Assembly: GCA_017619935.1 (NCBI GenBank)
Contig: JAFZRJ010000022.1
Span: 1-40,557, forward strand
Origin: Muribaculaceae bacterium
GTDB taxonomy: Bacteria > Bacteroidota > Bacteroidia > Bacteroidales > Muribaculaceae
Reading direction: 5' to 3'
DNA: 40,557 nt
A program made the translations under genes and the position numbers. The notes under the pieces were generated by a model. That model was given only the letters and a program-made list of their open reading frames with translations. It searched no databases and had not been told where the DNA came from. Shown here piece by piece: positions 33,809 to 40,557 of the stretch (its first letter is position 1; each line of letters begins with the position of its first letter).

Positions 33809-35428
33809 ATGTCACAAGAACTTAAAACGACTCTACGCGATTCAGCCGGAATGCGCTGGACGGCGTTGCTGCTGTTGGCATTAGCCATGTTCTGCAGCTA
33901 CATTTTTATGGACATCTTATCACCCATTAAGGACCTGATGCAAGAGACCCGTGGTTGGGATTCCACTGCTTTCGGTACGATGCAGGGCTCTGAGGTGTTC
34001 CTTAACGTGTTTGTCTTCTTCTTGATTTTCGCTGGTATCATCCTTGACAAGATGGGCGTGCGCTTTACGGCTGTACTCTCGGGTGCCGTGATGCTCATCG
34101 GTGCGATTATCAAGTGGTATGCAGTAACGGAAAGTTTTATGGGCAGTGGACTGGAAACATGGTTCACCAATCATTTGAATTATATACCTGGGTTTGACGA
34201 ACTCGGGGTGTCGCCGTTCTATGAGGGAATGCCGGCATCGGCCAAGTTTGCTGCGGTAGGTTTCATGATCTTCGGTTGTGGCTGTGAGATGGCCGGTATT
34301 ACCGTGAGCCGTGGTATTGTTAAATGGTTCAAGGGCCGTGAGATGGCTTTGGCCATGGGCTCTGAGATGGCTCTAGCACGTCTTGGCGTAGCTACTTGTA
34401 TGATTTTCTCGCCATTCTTCGCCAAGTTGGGCGGTAGCGTGAGCGTGAGTCGTTCGGTGGCCTTCGGTGTGGTGCTGCTTTGCATTGCTCTGATGATGTT
34501 CGTCGTTTATTTCTTCATGGATAAGAAATTGGATTCGCAGACAGGCGAGGCCGAGGAAAAGGACGATCCATTTAAGATTAGCGATATAGGCAAGATTCTC
34601 ACCGATAGTGGCTTCTGGATTGTTGCCTTGCTTTGCGTGCTCTATTATTCGGCCATCTTCCCCTTCCAGAAGTATGCCGTAAACATGTTGCAGTGCAACT
34701 TGACTCTGACTGAACCGGCAGCCGACTCATTCTGGGCTACTTCGACCGTGACCATTGTTCAGTATATTATCATGCTTGTTGTGGCTGCTGCTGGTTTTGC
34801 AAGCAACTTTATGAAAAAGTCCAGTACCAAGTACACCATGCTGACCATCTCGATTCTGGCATTGATTGTATATTGCTACATGGGTTATATGCGTCAGTCG
34901 GCCGAGTCCATCTTTGCGGTGTTCCCATTGCTGGCCGTGCTCATTACTCCCATTTTGGGCAGTTATGTTGACCACAAGGGTAAGGCTGCTTCGATGCTCG
35001 TGCTAGGCTCGTTGTTGCTGATTGCTTGCCACTTGACGTTTGCTTTCATTCTTCCCATGTTCAAGGGAAATGCTATGGGTGGTATCGTAATTGCCTATGT
35101 TACTATTTTGGTGCTGGGCTCATCCTTCTCGCTGGTTCCCGCTTCGTTGTGGCCCAGTGTACCCAAGTTGGTGGACGCCAAGGTCATCGGTTCGGCTTAT
35201 GCCTTGATTTTCTGGATTCAGAATATCGGTCTGTGGCTGTTCCCGCTGCTCATTGGCAAGGTGCTCGACAAGACCAATCCTGATGTGACCGACCCAACGA
35301 AATTTGACTATACCTGGCCGCTGGTGATGCTGGCATGCTTGGGTGTAGCCGCTCTGCTCCTGGGTCTGCTGCTCAAGGTGATTGACAAGAAGAAAGGTCT
35401 TGGCCTTGAAGAACCCAATATCAAGTAA
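33809..35428 (+). CDS. Major facilitator superfamily transporter
   Basis: A 539-residue inner-membrane protein with about 12 hydrophobic segments. It has the MFS loop motif in GIILDKMGVRF and a second half with LITPILGSYVDHKGKAASML. A charged central loop (about 245-260) divides the halves. Compared with its neighbour at 35507 it shares WTALLLLALAMF/WTVLMIVAFTMM, GCEMAGITVSRGIVKWFKGREMALAMG and AYALIFWIQNIG, so the two are tandem paralogues. The substrate cannot be read from the sequence. A terminator separates it from the second copy. Confidence 0.88.
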   Translation: MSQELKTTLRDSAGMRWTALLLLALAMFCSYIFMDILSPIKDLMQETRGWDSTAFGTMQGSEVFLNVFVFFLIFAGIILDKMGVRFTAVLSGAVMLIGAIIKWYAVTESFMGSGLETWFTNHLNYIPGFDELGVSPFYEGMPASAKFAAVGFMIFGCGCEMAGITVSRGIVKWFKGREMALAMGSEMALARLGVATCMIFSPFFAKLGGSVSVSRSVAFGVVLLCIALMMFVVYFFMDKKLDSQTGEAEEKDDPFKISDIGKILTDSGFWIVALLCVLYYSAIFPFQKYAVNMLQCNLTLTEPAADSFWATSTVTIVQYIIMLVVAAAGFASNFMKKSSTKYTMLTISILALIVYCYMGYMRQSAESIFAVFPLLAVLITPILGSYVDHKGKAASMLVLGSLLLIACHLTFAFILPMFKGNAMGGIVIAYVTILVLGSSFSLVPASLWPSVPKLVDAKVIGSAYALIFWIQNIGLWLFPLLIGKVLDKTNPDVTDPTKFDYTWPLVMLACLGVAALLLGLLLKVIDKKKGLGLEEPNIK

Positions 35429-35452
35429 AAACAAGTAACTTTAAGTCATATT

Positions 35453-35494
35453 CTAGCCCTTCTGGTTCTAGCTTTCTGGAAGGGCTAGTTTATT
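35453..35494 (+). terminator. Terminator between the MFS paralogues
   Basis: CTAGCCCTTC and GAAGGGCTAG form a perfect 10-bp stem with a 16-nt loop and TTTATT tail. The second gene starts 12 bp later with no promoter in between, so partial read-through is likely. Confidence 0.75.
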
Positions 35495-35506
35495 ACAATC
35501 AACACG

Positions 35507-36892
35507 ATGAAAGAGATAATCATAAAGAAATTAAATGAGTCATCGGCCGCTCGATGGACGGTGCTCATGATAGTGGCTTTTACCATGATGACTGGCTATA
35601 TCGTGGCCAAGGAAATGTCGCCGTTGCAGTATCTGCTGGAGTTGCCTGCGTCTGAGGGCGGAATGGGCTGGACCAGCGGCGAATTTGGCCTTTTTGCCGG
35701 GTCGCGTGGCTTTTTCAACGTGTTTTTCTTGATGCTGTTTGTTGGCGGCATCATCCTCGACAAGACAGGTGTGCGTTTCGCCGGCACGCTGTCGTGTGTG
35801 CTCATGTTGATAGGAACGGCCATTGACTATTACGCTATCGCGTTCGCTTCTCCCGAGCCCACCTCGGCGGTGAATATGCCGTTGTTTGGAATCGAAGGCA
35901 CGGCCATCAAACACCAGGTGCTGTTGGCGGCATTGGGATTCGCCATTTTCGGTATCGGTTATGAGTTGTGTGGTATCACGGTGTCGAAAGTTATTGTGAA
36001 ATGGTTTTCGGGTCGTGAGATGGCTTTGGCTATGGGCATACAGGTGGCATTGGCTCGTCTGGGCACGGCGTTGGCGCTTGCTGGCAGTCCCGCCATTGCC
36101 CGCCATTTCAGCCTGTCAACCCCCATTTTGTTAGGGTTGTTGAGTGTGGGCGTCGGTTTGATTGCCTATCTTTTCTATTGTGTGATGGACACGCGTTTCG
36201 ACAAAGAAAATGTTGCGACATCGGACGATGCCGAAGATGAGAAGTTCCATTTCTCCGACATGCTGGTCACCGTCAAGAACTCGGGCTTCTGGCTAATCAC
36301 ATTGTTGTGTATGTTGTATTATTCGGCCTTGTATCCATTTCTGGACTTCGCCACTAAACTTATGATAGCCAAGTATGGCGTAAACCCCGACTTGGCAGGA
36401 ACCATTCCCGCCATACTGCCGTTCACCAGCATTGTGCTCACCCCGTTGTTTGGTGCCATGTACGACAGGGTGGGGCGTGGTGCCACCATTATGATCGTCG
36501 GTACAGTGATGCTGACGGTGGTGCTGATGGTGTTCACTTTGCCGGCACATGCCAGTTGGATAGCTGTGGTGATGATGCTGGTACTGGGTGTGGCGTTCTC
36601 GTTGCTTCCGTCGGTGTTGTGGCCCGCGGTACCCAAAATTGTGCCCATGAAACAATTAGGTACGGCCTATTCAATCATCTATTATATCCAGAATATCGGT
36701 CTGATGCTCATCCCCATCGTTATTGGCGGTGTGCTGCAGCGCAATACTGCCGCCGACGGTAGCGTGGACTACACAACGGCGATGTGGATATTCACGGGCA
36801 TAGGTATTGCCGCCATTATCATCGCATTGTTGCTGCGCAGGGCCGACAGCAAGCATCAGTATGGCTTGGAAACGCCGAAAAGTCTTACGTAA
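35507..36892 (+). CDS. Major facilitator superfamily transporter (paralogue)
   Basis: A 461-residue protein with about 12 membrane segments, paralogous to the gene before it (ELCGITVSKVIVKWFSGREMALAMG, AYSIIYYIQNIGLMLIPIVIGGVLQ). MFS loop motifs are GIILDKTGVRF and PLFGAMYDRVGRGATIM. It is shorter, mainly in the region around the middle of the second half. Its expression may depend on read-through from the first copy, since the terminator sits between them and no TAnnTTTG box is visible. It ends 3 bp from the convergent feoAB stop, without a terminator. Confidence 0.88.
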   Translation: MKEIIIKKLNESSAARWTVLMIVAFTMMTGYIVAKEMSPLQYLLELPASEGGMGWTSGEFGLFAGSRGFFNVFFLMLFVGGIILDKTGVRFAGTLSCVLMLIGTAIDYYAIAFASPEPTSAVNMPLFGIEGTAIKHQVLLAALGFAIFGIGYELCGITVSKVIVKWFSGREMALAMGIQVALARLGTALALAGSPAIARHFSLSTPILLGLLSVGVGLIAYLFYCVMDTRFDKENVATSDDAEDEKFHFSDMLVTVKNSGFWLITLLCMLYYSALYPFLDFATKLMIAKYGVNPDLAGTIPAILPFTSIVLTPLFGAMYDRVGRGATIMIVGTVMLTVVLMVFTLPAHASWIAVVMMLVLGVAFSLLPSVLWPAVPKIVPMKQLGTAYSIIYYIQNIGLMLIPIVIGGVLQRNTAADGSVDYTTAMWIFTGIGIAAIIIALLLRRADSKHQYGLETPKSLT

Positions 36893-36895
36893 CGG

Positions 36896-39433
36896 CTAGA
36901 ACAGCAAATTCCCTATTTGATAGACCAGAGCCGACACCACCCATGCTATTGCGGTGGTGTAAATGGCCGCGCCCGCAGCCCAGCGCCACGAGCCGGTCTC
37001 GTTTTTGATGGCGACAATGGTGGCCATACAGGGGAAATAGAGCAGAACGAACAACAGGTAGCAATAAGCCACCAGCGGAGTGATGCCGTCGGCCAACATC
37101 TGTTTGCGCAAACGGGTGTATTTCTCGCCGTCTTCGCTGTAGTTTTCATCGTCGCCGAAACTGTCATCATCGCTGTAGATGACCCCGATGGTTGACGCGA
37201 CAATTTCTTTGGCACCTACGCCGGCGATGAGGCTCACGTCCAGTTTCCAGTTGAAACCTTGCGGGCTGAATATGGGCTCAATGGTCTTTCCCATGCGTCC
37301 CATATAACTTTGTTCTTGTTGTTGCTGGCGAGACAATTCATCGTGATGTGGAAAATACCCCAGGGCCCAGACGATAATGCTGGCTACCAGAATGATTCCG
37401 CCCATCTTCTTCAGATATTCTTTGCCTTTTTCCCAAGTGTGCCGTGCGATGGCTTTTCCGGTGGGCATGCGGTAGGGCGGTAACTCCATAACGAATGGCG
37501 TGTCTTCGCCCTTGATGACGACTTTGGACAGCACCTTGCTCACAATGACCGCCACGATAATGCCCACAATGTAGAGCGAAATCATTGCGAGGCTGCGATA
37601 TTGCAAGGCGAAGAAAGTGCCCGTAATCATAATGTAAATGGGCAGTCGTGCCGAGCAACTCATGAAGGGCAGTATCATCATGGTAATCAAGCGGCTGCGT
37701 CGGCTCTCGATGGTGCGGGTGGCCATGACGGCGGGCACATTGCAGCCGAAGCCCATGATGAGCGGGATGAACGATTTCCCGTGCAGTCCCATGCGGTGCA
37801 TGAGTTTGTCCATAATGAACGCGGCGCGCGCCATGTAGCCGCTGTCCTCCATAAATGAAATGAAGAAATAGAGGATGAGAATCTGCGGCAAGAACACGAT
37901 GACGGCTCCCACACCGCCGATGATTCCGTCGGTTACCATGTCTTTCAGGGGGCCGTTGGGCATGATGGAACCCACCCAGTTGCCCAGCCACGCCACGCCG
38001 GCGTCGATCCAGTCCATGGGATATTGTCCCAACACAAATGTGACCTCAAACATCACAAACAGAATGAGGAAAAAGATGGGAAATCCCACGTATTTGTTCG
38101 ACAAGATGCGGTCAAGGATGTGGGTGGTTTTGTAGGTGTCGTGGTCTTTGCCCTCTTTGTATTCGGCTTCCTGCAAGGCGCCATTGATGAAAGCGTACTT
38201 GGCGTTCATGATGGCCGTTTCGCTGTCTTCTTGAGTGTCGCTCTGGATGCGCGCTGCCGCTTGCCGTGTTGTGGTGTCGATGGTTTCGGCATTAGGGAGC
38301 GACTGGGCGAGTTTTTGTGCCTCTTTGTCGTTTTCCAGTAGTTTGATGGCAAGATAACGGGTCGAGTAGCGATGGCGGATTCCCGTCTCTTGCTGGATGA
38401 CTTCCTTGACGGCATTGATGCCGGCTTCTACATATTTTCCGTGGTTGAAGTGGATGTGCCGGAAGTAGTTTTTTACGGGTTTGTCGCCGCTGGCGAAGTC
38501 CTCTTGGTGCTGCACGTGTGATGTGGCGTAGTGGTCGTGCCACTGCTTGATGTCGCGTGCCACTTCGGGGCGCATACGCCCATTCTCGTCGAGGAAGTCG
38601 ACGCCCTCATACATATTGATGATGACGTGGAACAACAGTTGCACGCCCATCCCTTTCTTGAACGACGTGGGAATCATGGGCACACCGAACAACGTGCTCA
38701 GGGTGTCGATATTCAGATGGTCGCCGCGTTTTTCAAACTCATCCCAGAAGTTCAGGGCACACACCATGCGCAAGTTCATGTCAATGAGTTGGGTGGTGAG
38801 GTACAGATTGCGCTCCAGGTTGCTGGAGTCAATCACGTTAATGACGATGTCGGGGGTCTTCTCGATGATTTGCTTTCGCACGTACAGTTCTTCGGGGCTG
38901 TAGGCCGACAGGGAGTAGGTGCCGGGCAAATCCACCAGATTGAATTCGTAGCCTTCAAACTCGGCTCGGGCTTCGGTGGCATCGACGGTCACGCCGCTGT
39001 AATTGCCCACCCGGGCATGAGCACCACTGGCAAAGTTGAACAGTGAGGTCTTGCCGCAGTTGGGATTACCCACCAGAGCCACATTGATCACTCGGCGGCG
39101 CTTGCGGGCGGCTTCCTTCAGTTGCTCGTCGCTGATGGCCACTTCCTCGACCTGAGATGTCGGCGCATAGTCGTTGTCCTGCACCTCGTTTTTCATGTGC
39201 TTGAACTCATCGGCCGACAGCACTTCAATCATCTTGGCCTCGTCGTGACGGAGCGACACCTCATAGCCCATGAGCCGGTATTTCACCGGGTCCTGGAGCG
39301 GGGCGTTGAGCAACACTTCCACCACCTTGCCGCGGATGAAGCCCATCTCCACAATGCGCTTGCGGAAACCGCCGTGGCCCATCACCTTCACGATGACGCC
39401 TTTCTCGCCTGTTTTCAGTTCAGACAGTCTCAT
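36896..39433 (-). CDS. feoB: Ferrous iron transporter, FeoA-FeoB fusion
   Basis: An 845-residue inner-membrane Fe(II) importer. Residues 1-75 are a FeoA (SH3-like) domain (LSELKTGEKGVIVKVMGHGG). The GTPase domain begins near 115 with G1 GNPNCGKTS (122-130), G3 DLPG (168-171) and a G4 NFWD. After a cytoplasmic helical part, the membrane half shows the two Gate motifs, including FIPLIMGFGCNVPAVMATRTIESRRSRL and FMSCSARLPIYIMITGTFF. FeoA fused to FeoB is the usual form in Bacteroidales. It ends in TAG, another proof that this codon terminates. The promoter carries an inverted repeat that may respond to iron. Confidence 0.96.
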   Translation of the reverse strand: MRLSELKTGEKGVIVKVMGHGGFRKRIVEMGFIRGKVVEVLLNAPLQDPVKYRLMGYEVSLRHDEAKMIEVLSADEFKHMKNEVQDNDYAPTSQVEEVAISDEQLKEAARKRRRVINVALVGNPNCGKTSLFNFASGAHARVGNYSGVTVDATEARAEFEGYEFNLVDLPGTYSLSAYSPEELYVRKQIIEKTPDIVINVIDSSNLERNLYLTTQLIDMNLRMVCALNFWDEFEKRGDHLNIDTLSTLFGVPMIPTSFKKGMGVQLLFHVIINMYEGVDFLDENGRMRPEVARDIKQWHDHYATSHVQHQEDFASGDKPVKNYFRHIHFNHGKYVEAGINAVKEVIQQETGIRHRYSTRYLAIKLLENDKEAQKLAQSLPNAETIDTTTRQAAARIQSDTQEDSETAIMNAKYAFINGALQEAEYKEGKDHDTYKTTHILDRILSNKYVGFPIFFLILFVMFEVTFVLGQYPMDWIDAGVAWLGNWVGSIMPNGPLKDMVTDGIIGGVGAVIVFLPQILILYFFISFMEDSGYMARAAFIMDKLMHRMGLHGKSFIPLIMGFGCNVPAVMATRTIESRRSRLITMMILPFMSCSARLPIYIMITGTFFALQYRSLAMISLYIVGIIVAVIVSKVLSKVVIKGEDTPFVMELPPYRMPTGKAIARHTWEKGKEYLKKMGGIILVASIIVWALGYFPHHDELSRQQQQEQSYMGRMGKTIEPIFSPQGFNWKLDVSLIAGVGAKEIVASTIGVIYSDDDSFGDDENYSEDGEKYTRLRKQMLADGITPLVAYCYLLFVLLYFPCMATIVAIKNETGSWRWAAGAAIYTTAIAWVVSALVYQIGNLLF

Positions 39434-39457
39434 CTGCTATGCCTTTTTTTCTGACTG

Positions 39458-39488
39458 CAAAATTATTGTCAGTTTTTCGGGCGCACAA
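39458..39488 (-). promoter_or_regulatory. Promoter of feoAB
   Basis: Minus-strand TAATTTTG (39458-39465), 20-bp spacer, TTG (39486-39488), 25 bp before the ATG. Confidence 0.7.
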
Positions 39489-39506
39489 TCCCTAAAACTA
39501 GGGATT
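39487..39506. promoter_or_regulatory. Inverted repeat at the feoAB -33 element
   Basis: AATCCCTA-AAAC-TAGGGATT, a perfect 8-bp inverted repeat touching the -33 box: the position expected of an operator or activator site. It does not resemble the classical enterobacterial Fur box. Confidence 0.5.
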
Positions 39507-39595
39507 TTTCGGGTCGGAGGCATCAGTTTCATTACTCCAGCCGACGTTTTCCCCAGTCTTGTCTTTCCTTGTCGTAAAATTGGTGGTAGCTAGGA

Positions 39596-40216
39596 TTATT
39601 TGTAAGTCACATTCTCAGGTTTCCACTTGTCCTTGGGGGTGGGGTGCTCGTGTGGATAACCGATGAGGATGGCGCACAATGGCACGAGGTGTTCGCCCAG
39701 CCCCAGTGCTTCTCTAATGCCATTGACACGGTCGCCGATGGGGTAGGCGCCAGTCCAAACGGCACCGAGGCCGATGGCGTTGGCCGCCAGCAGGATGTTT
39801 TCGGTGGCTGCCGATGCGTCCTGCACCCAGAACTCTCGTGCATCACCCTCGAGTGCCTTGGTCATGTCGCCACAGACCACAATGGCGAGGGGGGCTTTGC
39901 GCACCATGCCGCCACCGCGTCCGCTGGCCAGCAGGTCGATGCTTTCGCGCTTGTCGAGCACCACGAAGTGCCATGGCTGGCGATTGACAGCCGTGGGGGC
40001 TGCCATGCCTGCGCGAAGCAGCATTTCCACCTTGGCGGGTTCCACCGCCTTGTCTTCCCACGAGCGGATGCTCGTGCGGGTCATGATATTCTCGTATGCG
40101 GCCTGTTGCTCGGGGGTGAGCTCGGTCGCATTTTGCTCGGTTTGTGCGGTGGTGCTGCATGCGCACATGGCTGCTGCTGCAATGAGCAGGGCAACTCGTT
40201 TGCCTAATTTTTTCAT
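39596..40216 (-). CDS. Nitroreductase-family lipoprotein
   Basis: A 206-residue flavoprotein of the nitroreductase fold. The N-terminus (MKKLGKRVALLIAAAAMCAC) is an export signal with a probable acylated Cys20. The FMN-binding pattern is TRTSIRSWEDKAV, AGMAAPTAVNRQPWHFVVLD, and the C-terminal half has ATENILLAANAIGLGAVWTGAYP and LCAILIGYPHEHP. It would use NAD(P)H or another donor to reduce nitro compounds or quinones; export is unusual for the fold but seen in Bacteroidales. Monocistronic. Confidence 0.9.
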   Translation of the reverse strand: MKKLGKRVALLIAAAAMCACSTTAQTEQNATELTPEQQAAYENIMTRTSIRSWEDKAVEPAKVEMLLRAGMAAPTAVNRQPWHFVVLDKRESIDLLASGRGGGMVRKAPLAIVVCGDMTKALEGDAREFWVQDASAATENILLAANAIGLGAVWTGAYPIGDRVNGIREALGLGEHLVPLCAILIGYPHEHPTPKDKWKPENVTYK

Positions 40217-40246
40217 CGTCTTCTGGTTTTTAGTGAATGTCTAGTG

Positions 40247-40262
40247 CAAAGTTACAAAATTA
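40247..40262 (-). promoter_or_regulatory. -7 boxes of the nitroreductase gene
   Basis: Two adjacent minus-strand matches, TAACTTTG (40247-40254) and TAATTTTG (40255-40262). Neither has a good -33 element at the usual distance. Confidence 0.45.
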
Positions 40263-40557
40263 TTGTCAACTATGGATATATCTATGTGAAATAAAGCATT
40301 GCCTCAGAAAAAAAACATGAAAATGATTCTTGCTCTCAAGTTGGGTCGAGTGACGCTGGCCGGGGCCATTGCACGCTGCGCTTTGCGCAACTCGTGCTGC
40401 ATCATCTCTCCGAACCTGTAAGTTCAAATAAGAAATGCAACTTTTGGAGAAGTTGAAAGGAGTGAAAGTTGAAGATTTTTTTCAGGAGAAAGAGGGAGTG
40501 TCTCCCTCCTTCCCTGATGGAAAAATTGGTACCTTTGTAGCCCCTTCCAAAAGTTAC
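40263..40557 (+). other. Gene-poor right edge with small frame, hairpins and an outward promoter
   Basis: No convincing gene. A 34-codon frame (40317-40421, beginning MKMILALKLGRVTLAG) is open but unsupported. AACTTTTGGA (40439-40448) and TCCAAAAGTT (40546-40555) are perfect inverted arms about 100 bp apart. Between them GAGGGAG-TGT-CTCCCTC is the core of a longer imperfect hairpin with T- and A-rich feet (about 40474-40526). TACCTTTG (40530-40537) is an exact -7 box pointing out of the window, so this may be the leader and promoter area of the next gene. Confidence 0.5.

Noticed and set aside
40317-40421. 34-codon frame as a leader peptide or toxin gene
   Set aside because: No ribosome-binding site or promoter in front of it and no family resemblance; retained only as a note in the right-edge region.
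1-40557. tRNA, rRNA or CRISPR loci and intact insertion sequences
   Set aside because: None recognised by eye on either strand; intergenic spaces are short and lack cloverleaf or terminal-repeat features.

Overview
This window looks like a chromosomal segment of a Bacteroidales bacterium (Prevotellaceae, Bacteroidaceae or Muribaculaceae-like; the sequence does not settle which). Three things point there: promoters of the Bacteroidota type (TTG, 19-20 bp, then TAnnTTTG) in front of many genes; almost no Shine-Dalgarno sites; and Bacteroidota-specific families, including a FeoA-FeoB fusion, an Rpb6-type omega subunit, PepSY-like and DUF3244-like secreted proteins, PorT-type barrels, a type IX-like C-terminal domain and a C10 protease with a dockerin-like tail. 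Stop codons are normal (TAA, TGA, a few TAG), and prfA (RF1) is present.

Layout. 1-3662 is an accessory-looking surface and regulatory stretch on the minus strand: a secreted S74-domain protein cut by the window edge, a small secreted protein, and a TPR/transmembrane/HTH regulator whose base composition changes abruptly mid-gene. 3707-10146 holds replication and envelope genes: a solitary HsdR-N-like protein divergent from holA across a 37-bp palindrome, a beta-barrel plus LysM/periplasmic-binding-fold operon, and dnaG. 10269-12640 holds a small unknown protein with its own promoter and terminator, then a two-gene operon of a NifU-like iron-sulfur scaffold and a GGGtGRT protein. The scaffold gene has an in-frame TAG. 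12738-12909 is a decayed 3' end of an IS30-type transposase. 12919-25345 is mostly housekeeping: prs, a GH13 amylase, dnaK, bamD-rpoZ, a U32 protein, then the minus-strand run DUF2520, kdsC-like, PepSY, DUF486, ligA. 25452-31138 holds an unknown secreted protein, a ROK sugar kinase, a small membrane-anchored protein, prfA-pyrF and pgk. 31185-40216 holds a secreted C10 protease, two MFS paralogues, feoAB and a lipoprotein nitroreductase. The last 340 bp have no convincing gene but carry inverted repeats and a promoter that points out of the window.

The most interesting items are: (i) the GGGtGRT/NifU-like operon, a conserved pair of unknown function, here with an apparent nonsense codon and one of the very few strong Shine-Dalgarno sites; (ii) the chimeric TPR regulator; (iii) the holA palindrome; (iv) a sigma-54-like promoter in front of dnaK; (v) the LysM/periplasmic-binding-fold fusion paired with a barrel. 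Everything here was read by eye. Family names come from recognised motifs, not from a search.
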